From: JADCRZ01 sp039921525
GTDB lineage: Bacteria; Bacteroidota; Bacteroidia; Chitinophagales; Chitinophagaceae
Direction of reading: 5' to 3'
Assembly: GCA_039921525.1 (NCBI GenBank)
Contig: JBDSBP010000348.1
Span: 28,234-92,233 of the forward strand
Length of the DNA: 64,000 bases
Positions within the stretch are counted from its first letter, which is position 1. The number at the start of each line of letters is the position of its first letter. The translations under genes and the position numbers were made by a program. Of this stretch, positions 54,662-63,949 are shown in pieces. The notes beneath the pieces are model-generated. The model was given only the letters and a program-made list of their open reading frames with translations, did no database searches and was not told the DNA's origin.

Positions 54662-56806
54662 TTATTTATACCAACAAACCACCATTTCAAAATCACTAAC
54701 CTGCGGCACTGTCAATTCAATCCAGTCACCCGACTGTTTAAACTCAACAGATGTTCCCGAGCGCATCAGTTTTATTTCCTTTACCGGGTTCAACGGTTTA
54801 AAGCGCATAGTGCTGTTAGTTATATTCACCGGTTCACGCAGGGAGCCACCTATCTGGCCGGAATGATTAATCATACCGATCCATTCAAATGCTCCGTTGC
54901 GATTTGCCTGGTGGGTTATTTCAATGAGTGGCGAGGCATCTGTCTGTATATTTTTTTTGATCTTTAACAGGTTATACAACGACGATACAAAAAGTGTACG
55001 GTGTGCATAGTTTCCTTTAAACTGGTATTGCGAACCTATCTGCCATGGAATAAACACAGATTTTCCTTTGCCATAATTATTACTGAATATTCCTGGCACA
55101 TCGGTGATATTCTCTTGTGTGTAATATGATTTTTCAGGTGGTCCAAACCTGGTAGACGGCACCAGTTTTAAATAGCTCTTTGCCTTATCTACGGGCTTAC
55201 ATTTTAGTAAATCGGAATACATCATCATCAGGCTGAAGTCTTTAAAGTCTTCTTTGCCAAGAGCCGCCTTATCATCCTCTGATACTTTAAGATAGGTTGA
55301 TTTGGATTGGCGAAAGACTTCGAAAGAAGGCATCACACCAAGAGATTGAAGCCTTATTGTGTTCAATGTTTTTCCAAATTCATCACTTGTAGAAGTAGAG
55401 CCGGTAGCTAATATCTTGCCACCATTCTTTACATAATTATCTATTACTCCAATTAAACGATCGTCCATACTGGCAACATCTCCCAAAATAAGCGCATCAT
55501 ATTCCTGCAGTTTACGCGGTGATCTGTCGCTACCAACTGCTGAAGGCTCTATAACGTCGAACATGATGTGCTCTTCCGTTAGTAACTTTATCATTCCTTC
55601 ATACTCGTTCCTGCCGCCTCTTACCAGCCCTATTTTGCTTACCGCCTGGAGATTGGTAAATAACGGTTCATTTGATTTTTGAAAACCATAGAGGTCATTC
55701 AATGTGGGAATGAATACACGATCTTCATAATTAACCAGTGTGCCCACAACTACAAAACCCATAGGTGCCCCCTGTAGCATATTTTCAAGCATCCACACTT
55801 TAGCAAGATTGGGCGACGTGCCTATATGCCGATACCCGATTGCCTGGAAATATATAAGTAAATTACTGGGCGACCTGTCCTTATATGAACCCAAAATGCG
55901 TTTTACATTATCAGTGGCCGAATAATTCCATTCATACTCCGGTGAAAGCGAGGCCGAGGATTCACTTGCAATCATATCAACTCCAGCATCCACATATGAA
56001 TCAATAATGATCTTAGGATTTAAATTTTTTATATGATGTCCTATTTCTCTAAAAAGCTTATCCGAGGTTGTTTTCTTGAAAGCATTATACTCCCTGAAAA
56101 CAGGATCATTCATATCTGCCCGAACGGGTAGTGTATGACCGGTAGAGTCATGAAAACGTTTTTTGCAATTCTCGCATTGGCAGATGCCATAGTTTACTCC
56201 GGAATAATCCGAAGTAGTATAACCAATCATATTGAAGAAGATTCCGTCTAACGGATATGTAGTTATAGCCTCTTTTAAAATATCTAAAGAATATTTTTGC
56301 TGATATTCGCCATTAATACATGTATGTACCTGCCCGTTATAATTTACATTCTTTCCATTTGTGCCTACGTACAGCCATTCCGGCTTTTGAGCTGCCAGTG
56401 ATTCATTGAGTTTGCTGAAATCGAAACGGCCAATAACTTTAATACCTTTTTCATGAAGCTTTTTTACCAGTTCACCTACCAGGTCGCTTTTCATAAATGT
56501 GTTCCTGAAATGAAAGGGTAATTTTGTAGGATAATTAGCAACGATACCGCCAACATTTAGCAGAACAACATTGGCAGATGCATCCACCATCGACTGAATA
56601 TAGGCATCTACATCCATGGTGGCATCGATTTCACGCAGGTTAGTTTGTACTAACCTGAATGGGGCGCGGTTCCACCAGGTGGTATCGTAGTTACCCGGAT
56701 CAAGAGAAGACACCGAGTGGGAAATTTTTATTCCTGAAAAAGTTTTTGTAGAACTACATCCAGTGAAAAGGAAGGCGATAAAATAAGAAGTGATTAAGCA
56801 TTTCAT
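54662..56806 (-). CDS. GHL6-type glycosidase-like lipoprotein (copy 2)
   Basis: This 714-residue lipoprotein has the lipobox LFTGCSS with Cys17. Domains match the protein at 38668: barrel with RLVQTNLREIDATMD, LNVGGIVANYPTKLPFHF and DGIFFNMIGYTTSDY, Cys motif CQCENC (209-214), trimerisation-like domain (YDALILGDVASMDD, GGKILATGSTS) and C-terminal beta domain. Probably anchored to the outer membrane near SusC/SusD, it would make the first cuts in the glycan, but this is inference. It lies upstream of the SusC gene on the same strand. Confidence 0.75.
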   Translation of the reverse strand: MKCLITSYFIAFLFTGCSSTKTFSGIKISHSVSSLDPGNYDTTWWNRAPFRLVQTNLREIDATMDVDAYIQSMVDASANVVLLNVGGIVANYPTKLPFHFRNTFMKSDLVGELVKKLHEKGIKVIGRFDFSKLNESLAAQKPEWLYVGTNGKNVNYNGQVHTCINGEYQQKYSLDILKEAITTYPLDGIFFNMIGYTTSDYSGVNYGICQCENCKKRFHDSTGHTLPVRADMNDPVFREYNAFKKTTSDKLFREIGHHIKNLNPKIIIDSYVDAGVDMIASESSASLSPEYEWNYSATDNVKRILGSYKDRSPSNLLIYFQAIGYRHIGTSPNLAKVWMLENMLQGAPMGFVVVGTLVNYEDRVFIPTLNDLYGFQKSNEPLFTNLQAVSKIGLVRGGRNEYEGMIKLLTEEHIMFDVIEPSAVGSDRSPRKLQEYDALILGDVASMDDRLIGVIDNYVKNGGKILATGSTSTSDEFGKTLNTIRLQSLGVMPSFEVFRQSKSTYLKVSEDDKAALGKEDFKDFSLMMMYSDLLKCKPVDKAKSYLKLVPSTRFGPPEKSYYTQENITDVPGIFSNNYGKGKSVFIPWQIGSQYQFKGNYAHRTLFVSSLYNLLKIKKNIQTDASPLIEITHQANRNGAFEWIGMINHSGQIGGSLREPVNITNSTMRFKPLNPVKEIKLMRSGTSVEFKQSGDWIELTVPQVSDFEMVVCWYK

Positions 56807-56907
56807 ATTAACCAGATTGAAAACAAATTGTTAATTAAATACGGTAGATCGTAAGTGTATGTTTTTTTTATGATGACTGATTTTTACCAATATAAGAGTT
56901 TGAAATC

Positions 56908-57255
56908 TTAATCGGATTCAATCTCATATCCAACACTTTTTAAAAAAAGATTGTATTCTGCAGCAAAAGTTTGTTTTTGATGATGTGTTTGTTGATTCTT
57001 AATATACATTCTTACCTTATCAATTTCATCTTCACTGACGGATGCGGCAAAATACTTATCTGCGCACGATAAGCCGTCCTTTAATAATCCGCATTGTTTC
57101 GCCCAATGTGCACTTTCTCCTTTTAATAATTGCATTTGTTTCGATATGCTATTGCCAGCTTTTAAAAGCATTAACAGATGTATGTGTTTGTCATAACCGT
57201 TAATTGTATCTATGTAAAGCCTTTTTCCGTTGCATTGCTGACAATATGCGAACAT
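56908..57255 (-). pseudogene. Truncated IS200-like/REP-associated tyrosine transposase (RAYT)
   Basis: This 115-residue frame has the HUH motif in YDKHIHLLMLLKAG, the family segments MQLLKGESAHWAKQ and YFAASVSEDEIDKVRMYIKN with the catalytic Tyr, and an ending close to KQTFAAEYNLFLK. Normal family members are about 150 residues and have about 40 more N-terminal residues. Here an in-frame stop lies 15 codons before the Met, and a neighbouring frame upstream ends in FEELKTGKQF, so the gene looks frameshifted or decayed. REP-like palindromes lie just upstream. Confidence 0.75.
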
Positions 57256-57656
57256 ACCTTTTGTAAAATTGGCGGCTTTAAAATTGTTTGCCTGTTTTTA
57301 GTTCCTCAAACTGCATGAATCCAAATTTTTACAAATGACATAGTTGATAGTAAATTTCTAAATATTAAAACCTTATCTGTTACTTTCGACAGATTACGAA
57401 TGTGAGACGGTTGGGCTAAAGCCCAGATGCTATCCCCTTTCAACCCCCGGCATGAATGCCGGGGTTATATAAAACCGATAATCTTCCATGCCTAATTCCT
57501 TGTTTATCATAGGTTAGATTATAATGGTTTCCAACTAAAATTACCGCAAATGTTTTCTTATTAACTCAAGGCTTCAGCCTTGGGGCATACATGGACTTTT
57601 CTGCGGCTTTAGCCAAAGCTTCTTTTAAATAGCGACCAGCTAGTGAAGAGTAAACA
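57256..57656. other. Gap with REP-like palindromes
   Basis: No gene was found. Four palindromes lie at 57413-57614 (separate entry). The rest is AT-rich. Confidence 0.75.
57413..57614. repeat. Four REP-like palindromes
   Basis: GGGCTAAAGCCC (57413-57424), AACCCCCGGCATGAATGCCG.. (57442-57466), CAAGGCTTCAGCCTTG (57567-57582) and GGCTTTAGCC (57605-57614). Their GGCTTTAGCC/GGCTGAAGCC cores and place beside a RAYT fragment fit REP elements. Confidence 0.75.
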
Positions 57657-58616
57657 TCATTTATTCACCACATTCACCGGTTTACCATCCATAAAAGCTT
57701 TTAAGTTGTCTATAGTCATATCCATCAGCCGGGCTCTTGCTTCCTTTGTGGCCCAGGCAATGTGTGGGGTGATAATGATATTCTTTGCAGCGAAGAGTGG
57801 ATTATCTTTTGGAGGAGGTTCAACGGATAATACATCGATTCCCGCTCCGGCTATGACATCATTATTTAAGGCATCTGCAAGATCCTGGTCTACGATTATC
57901 GGTCCGCGGGAAGTATTTAAAAGAAATGCCGACTTTTTCATTCGGCTTAAACTTTCCTTATTGATGATTCCCTTTGTTTCAGGAGACAAGGGACAATGAA
58001 TACTCACCACGTCTGAAGCCTCCAGCAGCTCCGGAATTTCAGCCCAGCGAAAATTACTCCGCTGAGACTGATCCGTATGATGCCTGCCTGCGCCAATAAT
58101 TTTCATTCCAAATGCGGTAGCCACATCGCCTACTTTACGGCCAATACTGCCGAAGCCAATAATACCGATCGTTTTACCTGCCAATTCCATCAATGGAAAA
58201 TTCCAGTAACACCAGTCAGCGGCATTCGCCCAGCCTCCTTCCATCACAGAATCGCTATGACGTTGAACGTGCAGGCAAAGTTCCAATAATAAAGCAATCG
58301 TCATCTGTACTACCGAATCAGTGCCGTAGCCGGGTATATTGGAAACGACTACTGAATGTTTTTTTGCGGCTTCGATATCAATGACATTAAAACCTGTGGC
58401 CAGCACACCAATAAATTTCAAAGAAGGAAGCTGGCTGATAATATCTTCCCCCAATGGTGTTTTATTGGAAAATAATACTTCTGCATCTTTACTTCTTTCC
58501 AGCACTTTATCTTTTGGTGTTCTTTCATATACCACCACATCGCCTAATGCCTTTAATCCATCCCAGGATAAGTCACCGGGGTTAAGTGTAAAACCGTCGA
58601 GTACTACAATTTTCAT
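57657..58616 (-). CDS. D-2-hydroxyacid dehydrogenase (glycerate dehydrogenase/hydroxypyruvate reductase-like)
   Basis: This 319-residue enzyme has the NAD-binding IGIIGFGSIGRKVGDVA (about 148), NTSRGPIIVDQ (about 232) and the catalytic His in TPHIAWATKEAR (about 282). It would interconvert a 2-keto acid and a D-2-hydroxy acid, such as hydroxypyruvate and D-glycerate. It is co-directional with the isomerase-like gene (19-base gap) and the lactate permease, which points to a hydroxy-acid pathway. Confidence 0.9.
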   Translation of the reverse strand: MKIVVLDGFTLNPGDLSWDGLKALGDVVVYERTPKDKVLERSKDAEVLFSNKTPLGEDIISQLPSLKFIGVLATGFNVIDIEAAKKHSVVVSNIPGYGTDSVVQMTIALLLELCLHVQRHSDSVMEGGWANAADWCYWNFPLMELAGKTIGIIGFGSIGRKVGDVATAFGMKIIGAGRHHTDQSQRSNFRWAEIPELLEASDVVSIHCPLSPETKGIINKESLSRMKKSAFLLNTSRGPIIVDQDLADALNNDVIAGAGIDVLSVEPPPKDNPLFAAKNIIITPHIAWATKEARARLMDMTIDNLKAFMDGKPVNVVNK

Positions 58617-58635
58617 GTGTTGTTTTATATTTTAT

Positions 58636-59547
58636 TTATAATCTTGCCCAGGCTTCGTTTAATGTCCGTTTTGCATTCGCGATAACTATGTCCGGGTCTT
58701 CATCTCCGAAAGGTTTGATCTCGAAACTTACTATAGGTGGTTTTTCTGTATTCAAATAACCAATATCCAAAAGAACTTTTAGGTAATGCACCACTTCATC
58801 TACATCATTCTCACTATTGGGAAAACCAAAACGCGGATGCGCATCACCGTAAGCAGGCATCTCGGGACTTTTCATCACGCAATTACCGATATGCGCATGG
58901 ATAATATAATCCTTAACAGGTAGCAGTGATTCTTCCACCGTTTCATGGATCAGTGGAATATGACTCAGGTCAACCATCAGGCCAAAATGATCATGTACCT
59001 TTCTTATTTCTTTTGCAAATCGTAAGGTGATATCTGCCGGCCCTATCAGGCTTTTCTTGTCAACATCGTAATCAAAAACTTCCAAAGCCACCCGCATGTC
59101 TCCTTTACTTTTAACATAGGCACATATCTCGTTAGTAGATTTTACCAGTGCTTCAAATGCCTGTTCTTTTTTGTCTTCTTCATATTTACCACTTAAAAAA
59201 GCAAATCCTGTAGCACCCAAATCATACGCCTCATCAACACCTGCTTTAAGATTGGTCAATGCCTTCTGCCTGCCTTCTTCATTAAGATCATTAATATTTA
59301 ATCCTGTAGTGAGTAGCCGGGGTTGAGCGCCGTAGGCAACGGTCATGTGAGAGGTCTGCAATATTTTCTTTACCTTCTCACGATCTTCATCATCTTTGAT
59401 CGTTGTTATTTCGATGGCGGAGAAATAATCATCCAGGGCTAATTTTTTTATTGTTTCAACTACCGGTCCTTCACCTTTAATGGTAGTAGGATAAGCCATG
59501 AAGTGAACAAGGCCCACTTTCATATATTTCCTGATTGGTTCGTTCAT
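58636..59547 (-). CDS. Xylose-isomerase-like TIM-barrel (sugar phosphate isomerase/epimerase family)
   Basis: This 303-residue AP_endonuc_2-fold protein contains FSAIEITTIKDDEDREKV, ALEVFDYDVDKKSLIGP, MVDLSHIPLIHE and a late FEIKPF; Glu, Asp and His residues at these places usually bind a divalent metal. The family includes hydroxypyruvate isomerase, tagatose epimerase and inosose dehydratase, so the reaction is open. Hydroxypyruvate isomerase would fit its neighbours (a D-2-hydroxyacid dehydrogenase, and glycerate genes further on). The start may be Met9 (MKVGLVHFMAY). Confidence 0.78.
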   Translation of the reverse strand: MNEPIRKYMKVGLVHFMAYPTTIKGEGPVVETIKKLALDDYFSAIEITTIKDDEDREKVKKILQTSHMTVAYGAQPRLLTTGLNINDLNEEGRQKALTNLKAGVDEAYDLGATGFAFLSGKYEEDKKEQAFEALVKSTNEICAYVKSKGDMRVALEVFDYDVDKKSLIGPADITLRFAKEIRKVHDHFGLMVDLSHIPLIHETVEESLLPVKDYIIHAHIGNCVMKSPEMPAYGDAHPRFGFPNSENDVDEVVHYLKVLLDIGYLNTEKPPIVSFEIKPFGDEDPDIVIANAKRTLNEAWARL

Positions 59548-59556
59548 CTTTAGAAT

Positions 59557-61341
59557 TTATTTTGTTATACTTAGATTTTCAACATCGGTTTTATCACCGC
59601 TTTTTTTACCAGTGAAGAGTACAATAAATGCCAGCGCTATCAATACAACCAGCAAAACGAGCAGGTAAGCATACCCCCTGGAAGGATCTGCAATTGCAAC
59701 TACGGCTTTATTATCCACCATTTGGTAAACCGGGATCATCCATTTAAATAAATATGCCTGCGACAATACAATAAAACAAATTAAGATTAGCATATAAAAG
59801 CTATGCTTAACCGTGAAACGGAATAACTCGGATTCTTTTCCTATCAATCCGCCGGCTGCCGCTGCTACGGCTATTGATTGAGGCGAGATCATCTTGCCAA
59901 CCACTCCTCCCGATACATTGGCAGCAACGGTTACTACCGGGTCAACCCCGATGGAAGTAGCCGTGGCATATTGAAGTTTACCAAATAATGCATTGGCTGA
60001 AGTATCGGAACCGGTAATAAACACACCTAACCATCCCAGTATCGGGGCAAAGAAAGGAAATAAAGATCCGGTGCTTGCCAGGGCTTCGGCCATGGTGATG
60101 GTAATGCCGGAGTCATTTACAATATAGGCAAAGCCCAATACCGTTGCTACGGTAATGATAGGAAATTTAAGTTGCTTAAGTGTGGAACCAAATACCTTGA
60201 AGCCCTCTCCAAAACTCAGTCCTACGAGGGGAATGGAAATAAGTGCTGAGATGAATATGGCGGTGCCGGAAGCCGACAAGTAATTAAGTTTAAAGATATG
60301 CGGTATTAAATTACCCTTTGTGTCCTTGATTACATTATGTAAACCCGGCATCTCAAACTGCGTTTGTCCTACTGCGTTAAGAACATTTTTTATAGGTGCC
60401 ATTCCCCAGGCAATAATCATAATGGTGAGCAGGATAAAAGGCGACCAGGCTTTGATGATCTGGCCCGTAGTATAGGATATATGTGTATTGATTGTTGGAG
60501 GCGGCTCGTTACTGAAACGCCATATTTGTTTGGGCTTCCAGAATTTTAAAAACACAACGAGCGCTACAATGGAGCCGAGACCGGCAAATACATCGGGTAA
60601 TGCAGGACCGAGGAAGTTGGATGATAGAAATTGCAGCAAAGCGAAAGAAATTCCGGCCACCAAAATGGCGGGTAATACATCCATAGCTTTTTTAAACCCC
60701 GACATTAAAATAATTAAATAGAAAGGAAGCACCAGTGATAAGAACGGGAGGGTTCTGCCTACCATCTGCGAAATCGCCATTTCGGGAACCCCTGTAACCT
60801 GCGAAGCCACTGTGATAGGAATACCGATCGCTCCAAAAGCTACAGGCGCCGTATTTGCAATGAGGCAGATGCCGGCAGCATACAATGGATTAAAACCTAA
60901 TCCCACCAGCATAGCTGCTGTGATAGCTACCGGTGCACCGAAGCCTGCCGTTCCTTCCAGGAATGAGCCAAATGAAAAAGCGATCAGCAGTGCCTGTATT
61001 CTTCTATCAGCAGTAATAGATGCCATAAAATGTTTGATGACCTCAAACTGCCCGCTTTTAATGGTGATATTAAAAAGGAATACCGCTGAAATAATGATCC
61101 AGCAGATAGGGAACAAACCATATAAGGCACCGTTTGCCGTTGAGAGTAATGCTAGCTTTACCGGCATACCGTACACGATAATAGCGATAAGCAAAGCCAG
61201 GGCCGTACTTATTAAACTCGCCTGGTAGCCTTTCATTTTTTTTATAATCAGTGCCCAGAAAATGAACATGATCGGTAGCACGGCTACCAATGCTGATAAA
61301 AAAATATTATTAAATGGATTAATAACTTGTGTCCAGGTCAT
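59557..61341 (-). CDS. lctP: L-lactate permease (LctP/GlcA family)
   Basis: This 594-residue inner-membrane protein has about 13 hydrophobic helices and the family segments SFLEGTAGFGAPVAITAAML and TGSDTSANALFGKLQ, with GGVVGKMISPQSIAVA. It imports L-lactate, D-lactate or glycolate with protons. It sits 9 bases upstream of the isomerase-like gene, one transcription unit. Together with LutABC downstream, it supports growth on lactate or a related acid. Confidence 0.95.
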   Translation of the reverse strand: MTWTQVINPFNNIFLSALVAVLPIMFIFWALIIKKMKGYQASLISTALALLIAIIVYGMPVKLALLSTANGALYGLFPICWIIISAVFLFNITIKSGQFEVIKHFMASITADRRIQALLIAFSFGSFLEGTAGFGAPVAITAAMLVGLGFNPLYAAGICLIANTAPVAFGAIGIPITVASQVTGVPEMAISQMVGRTLPFLSLVLPFYLIILMSGFKKAMDVLPAILVAGISFALLQFLSSNFLGPALPDVFAGLGSIVALVVFLKFWKPKQIWRFSNEPPPTINTHISYTTGQIIKAWSPFILLTIMIIAWGMAPIKNVLNAVGQTQFEMPGLHNVIKDTKGNLIPHIFKLNYLSASGTAIFISALISIPLVGLSFGEGFKVFGSTLKQLKFPIITVATVLGFAYIVNDSGITITMAEALASTGSLFPFFAPILGWLGVFITGSDTSANALFGKLQYATATSIGVDPVVTVAANVSGGVVGKMISPQSIAVAAAAGGLIGKESELFRFTVKHSFYMLILICFIVLSQAYLFKWMIPVYQMVDNKAVVAIADPSRGYAYLLVLLVVLIALAFIVLFTGKKSGDKTDVENLSITK

Positions 61342-61368
61342 AGTTTATTTTTATTGGTTGGTGGAATT

Positions 61369-61563
61369 GGCTATCGGCCATCGGCTATCAGCTATCAGCT
61401 ATCGGCTATCAGCTTTAGTCCTTCATTGTTTATAATAATTTTTTACTGAGCTATCATTGTCATCGGTCATCGGAACAATTATACTAAAAGTATTGCATTA
61501 TCTTACTTCAACACTTTCACTAGCTGATAGCTGACAGCTGATAGCCGATAGCTGAAAGCTATC
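61369..61563. repeat. Heptamer array (GCTATCA/G family), inverted pair
   Basis: Left arm 61369-61415 and right arm 61521-61563 are complementary. The right arm stops one base before the stop codon of the GHL6 gene (61565). Confidence 0.9.
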
Positions 61564-61564
61564 C

Positions 61565-63832
61565 TCACGCCAGGTCCAGCCCAATGATCTCGTGATCTAA
61601 CAACTTCGGCACTGATAGTATCACATTCCCATTACTGATCGTAAACTTGGGCTTTTGCTCACTAAGCAGCAATTGAACCCCGGTAACTTTTGTATTCGCC
61701 GGTATTTTAATACTTACATCTGCGCTTACGGGTATCAGTTCCCTGTAGGGGCCTTTCATCATCATGGGGTTGGTTAAATTTACCAGGTGTACGGTCATGG
61801 ATTGTTTCTGGCGCCATATAGTTGTTTCAATCATGCCGGCACCCTTGACCGTTACAACAGGATCTTCATTAAGCGTCCAGCGAACGGTATTGCTTAATAA
61901 TTTTTGATGATCTAATGCCATATACTGCCATACGGCCCTGTCGATATCCCAGGGGATATATGCTACTCTACCTTTTCCCACTTCCCTTAAATATACTTCA
62001 CGGGTGTCGGAATCCGGTACACGAGTATAAACATCTTCCATTGGAAGGTCGGGATAAGTGGCCACTAAAGTAACAGGGCTCGGAAAACCGGTTGCCTTTG
62101 GAGTTACCTTCACTCTATAGTTACCATTGATAATACGTACTGCATCTTCGAGACCTTCCAGGATCGGGTGAAATTTATTCGTGCGAGGATCACTCCTTAA
62201 TCGAAGATAGCTGTTTTGCATTTGTCCTTCTACACCCATATTATAAGAAACACCAAAAATATCAGCCAGGCCAAAGTCTGCCCGCTGATTTCCCTTTTCA
62301 TCATACAATGATGATTCGAAGGTCGCCAGCAAACTTCCACCTCCTTCAACAAACTTACGTAATTGATCACACTGCGCATCTGAAAGGGTAGCCGTGTTTG
62401 CCAGGATAAGTAGTTTAAATGGCTTCAGGTGTTCAGCATCCAATACATTGGTGTTAATCATTTCAAAAGGCATCCGGCCTTCAATTAAGCTATGATACAT
62501 CCCCTGTACATGAAAGGTACTATCCTGTTGCCATGGCAGACGGCCATAAGTGCCTGCACCTCCCTGTTCATTGACCACCATGGCCACGCGGGCCATATGC
62601 GCAGTATTCCTCAGGTATTTTTCGCTGCGATGATACCCGTTGTATATTCTTTCGATTCCTGCAAACCAACGTTTATCAATAGGTGTTGCACCAAATTTTA
62701 CAAAACACGGAAGCATTCCATTGGCTACTCCATTCGCTGACCAGATGGCTATTTCTGCGTTGGTATTTACCGAATCTTTCCAGCGGGGTGCATCTTCTAA
62801 TCCAACACTGAAGATACCTATTAAAGGTTTTATACCCATGCCCCCGGCGCGAAGTTCCTTAGCTCCCTTGCCATTATTCCATGGCGGAATAACGCCGGAT
62901 CTACCCTGCCGGTCAACAAAGAAAATGTCTGAATACTGTGCCGTAATTTTCCTGTCTGGAAATCCATTGGGAATAAAGCGGGAAGCAGGTTTTATCTTGC
63001 GTATTTCAGCATCCCATAAAAACCATAGCTCTTTCAAACGGTGAACATTCCACTCCCGGTATTTAAGCAAGGTAGCCGTTTCTTCCGGTGACAGGCTTTG
63101 AGCTCCGCCACCCCCTCTTCTGCCACCACCCGCTGCAACAGGTACCCCGGCAGCGGGTGGTACTCCAACCCTGGGCAATTCCATCCCGCCGGAAAATGCT
63201 TTAAAATTTTTGACACAATGTTCACAATAACAAAGACCACTACCACTCCAACGGTTAGAGAATATACCTTCGGGTTTATATTTATACATTATCTCTTTAT
63301 GCACCTCGGTCATAAACTCAAAGTTGTAAGGACCCAATGCGCATGTTACCCACAAATCTGGGTTTGCCCAATGTTTTCTTTTCTGTCCATCGGCGGTTAC
63401 TGCAATCCAGTCGGGATGCGCATCGTACACGTTTTGCCGGGCTGCATGCGGATCGGTTCGAACACAAACGGTCATATTCATTTTCTGGCATCCTTTCATC
63501 ATATATCCCAACAGGTCGGTATTGCCAAGGAAGTCACTCCTGTGATGCAGAGGAATTTCAGTCGGGTAAAATGCAGTAACGCCACCGGCACTTAGTAACA
63601 CGCCATCGGCACGTATCTTTTTAAAATAGCTGAGCCAGAAATCGGGATCACAGCGTACCGGATCATTGTCTACAAATGCCAGCTGCGCCCATCGCATCGA
63701 TTTATCAAACCACCCTGCGTTCACGGGATCAATCATATTAAAATTACTTACATTTGCCATAACGGAATTGCCTGCAAGGGCCAATCCGCCGCCTATTACC
63801 GATGTATTTTTGATAAAATGTCTTCTGTCCAT
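61565..63832 (-). CDS. GHL6-type glycosidase-like protein with Tat signal (copy 3)
   Basis: This 755-residue protein has a twin-arginine leader (MDRRHFIKNTSVIGGGLALA). It shares the barrel plan of the other two (RADGVLLSAGGVTAFYPTEI, VCVRTDPHAARQ, GIFSNRWSGSGL) and the Cys motif CYCEHC (201-206). A Pro/Gly/Ala-rich insertion (221-248, with AAGGGRRGGGGAQ) follows the cysteines. A trimerisation-like domain (FKLLILANTATLSD, GGSLLATFESS) and a C-terminal beta domain complete it. Tat export suggests a folded, metal-containing enzyme in the periplasm. It is more diverged than the other two copies. Confidence 0.75.
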   Translation of the reverse strand: MDRRHFIKNTSVIGGGLALAGNSVMANVSNFNMIDPVNAGWFDKSMRWAQLAFVDNDPVRCDPDFWLSYFKKIRADGVLLSAGGVTAFYPTEIPLHHRSDFLGNTDLLGYMMKGCQKMNMTVCVRTDPHAARQNVYDAHPDWIAVTADGQKRKHWANPDLWVTCALGPYNFEFMTEVHKEIMYKYKPEGIFSNRWSGSGLCYCEHCVKNFKAFSGGMELPRVGVPPAAGVPVAAGGGRRGGGGAQSLSPEETATLLKYREWNVHRLKELWFLWDAEIRKIKPASRFIPNGFPDRKITAQYSDIFFVDRQGRSGVIPPWNNGKGAKELRAGGMGIKPLIGIFSVGLEDAPRWKDSVNTNAEIAIWSANGVANGMLPCFVKFGATPIDKRWFAGIERIYNGYHRSEKYLRNTAHMARVAMVVNEQGGAGTYGRLPWQQDSTFHVQGMYHSLIEGRMPFEMINTNVLDAEHLKPFKLLILANTATLSDAQCDQLRKFVEGGGSLLATFESSLYDEKGNQRADFGLADIFGVSYNMGVEGQMQNSYLRLRSDPRTNKFHPILEGLEDAVRIINGNYRVKVTPKATGFPSPVTLVATYPDLPMEDVYTRVPDSDTREVYLREVGKGRVAYIPWDIDRAVWQYMALDHQKLLSNTVRWTLNEDPVVTVKGAGMIETTIWRQKQSMTVHLVNLTNPMMMKGPYRELIPVSADVSIKIPANTKVTGVQLLLSEQKPKFTISNGNVILSVPKLLDHEIIGLDLA

Positions 63833-63855
63833 ATGGTTTTTCGTTTTGTGAAGAA

Positions 63856-63949
63856 GGCTATCAGCTGTCAGCTATCAGCTATCAGCTATCAGCTATCAGC
63901 TATCAGCTATCAGCTATCAGCTATCAGCTACCAGCTATCAGCTGATACC
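63856..63949. repeat. Heptamer array (GCTATCA, about 13 units)
   Basis: A nearly perfect run of GCTATCA units upstream of the GHL6 Tat gene, ending in the inverted GCTGATA. It may continue structure beyond the window. Confidence 0.95.
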
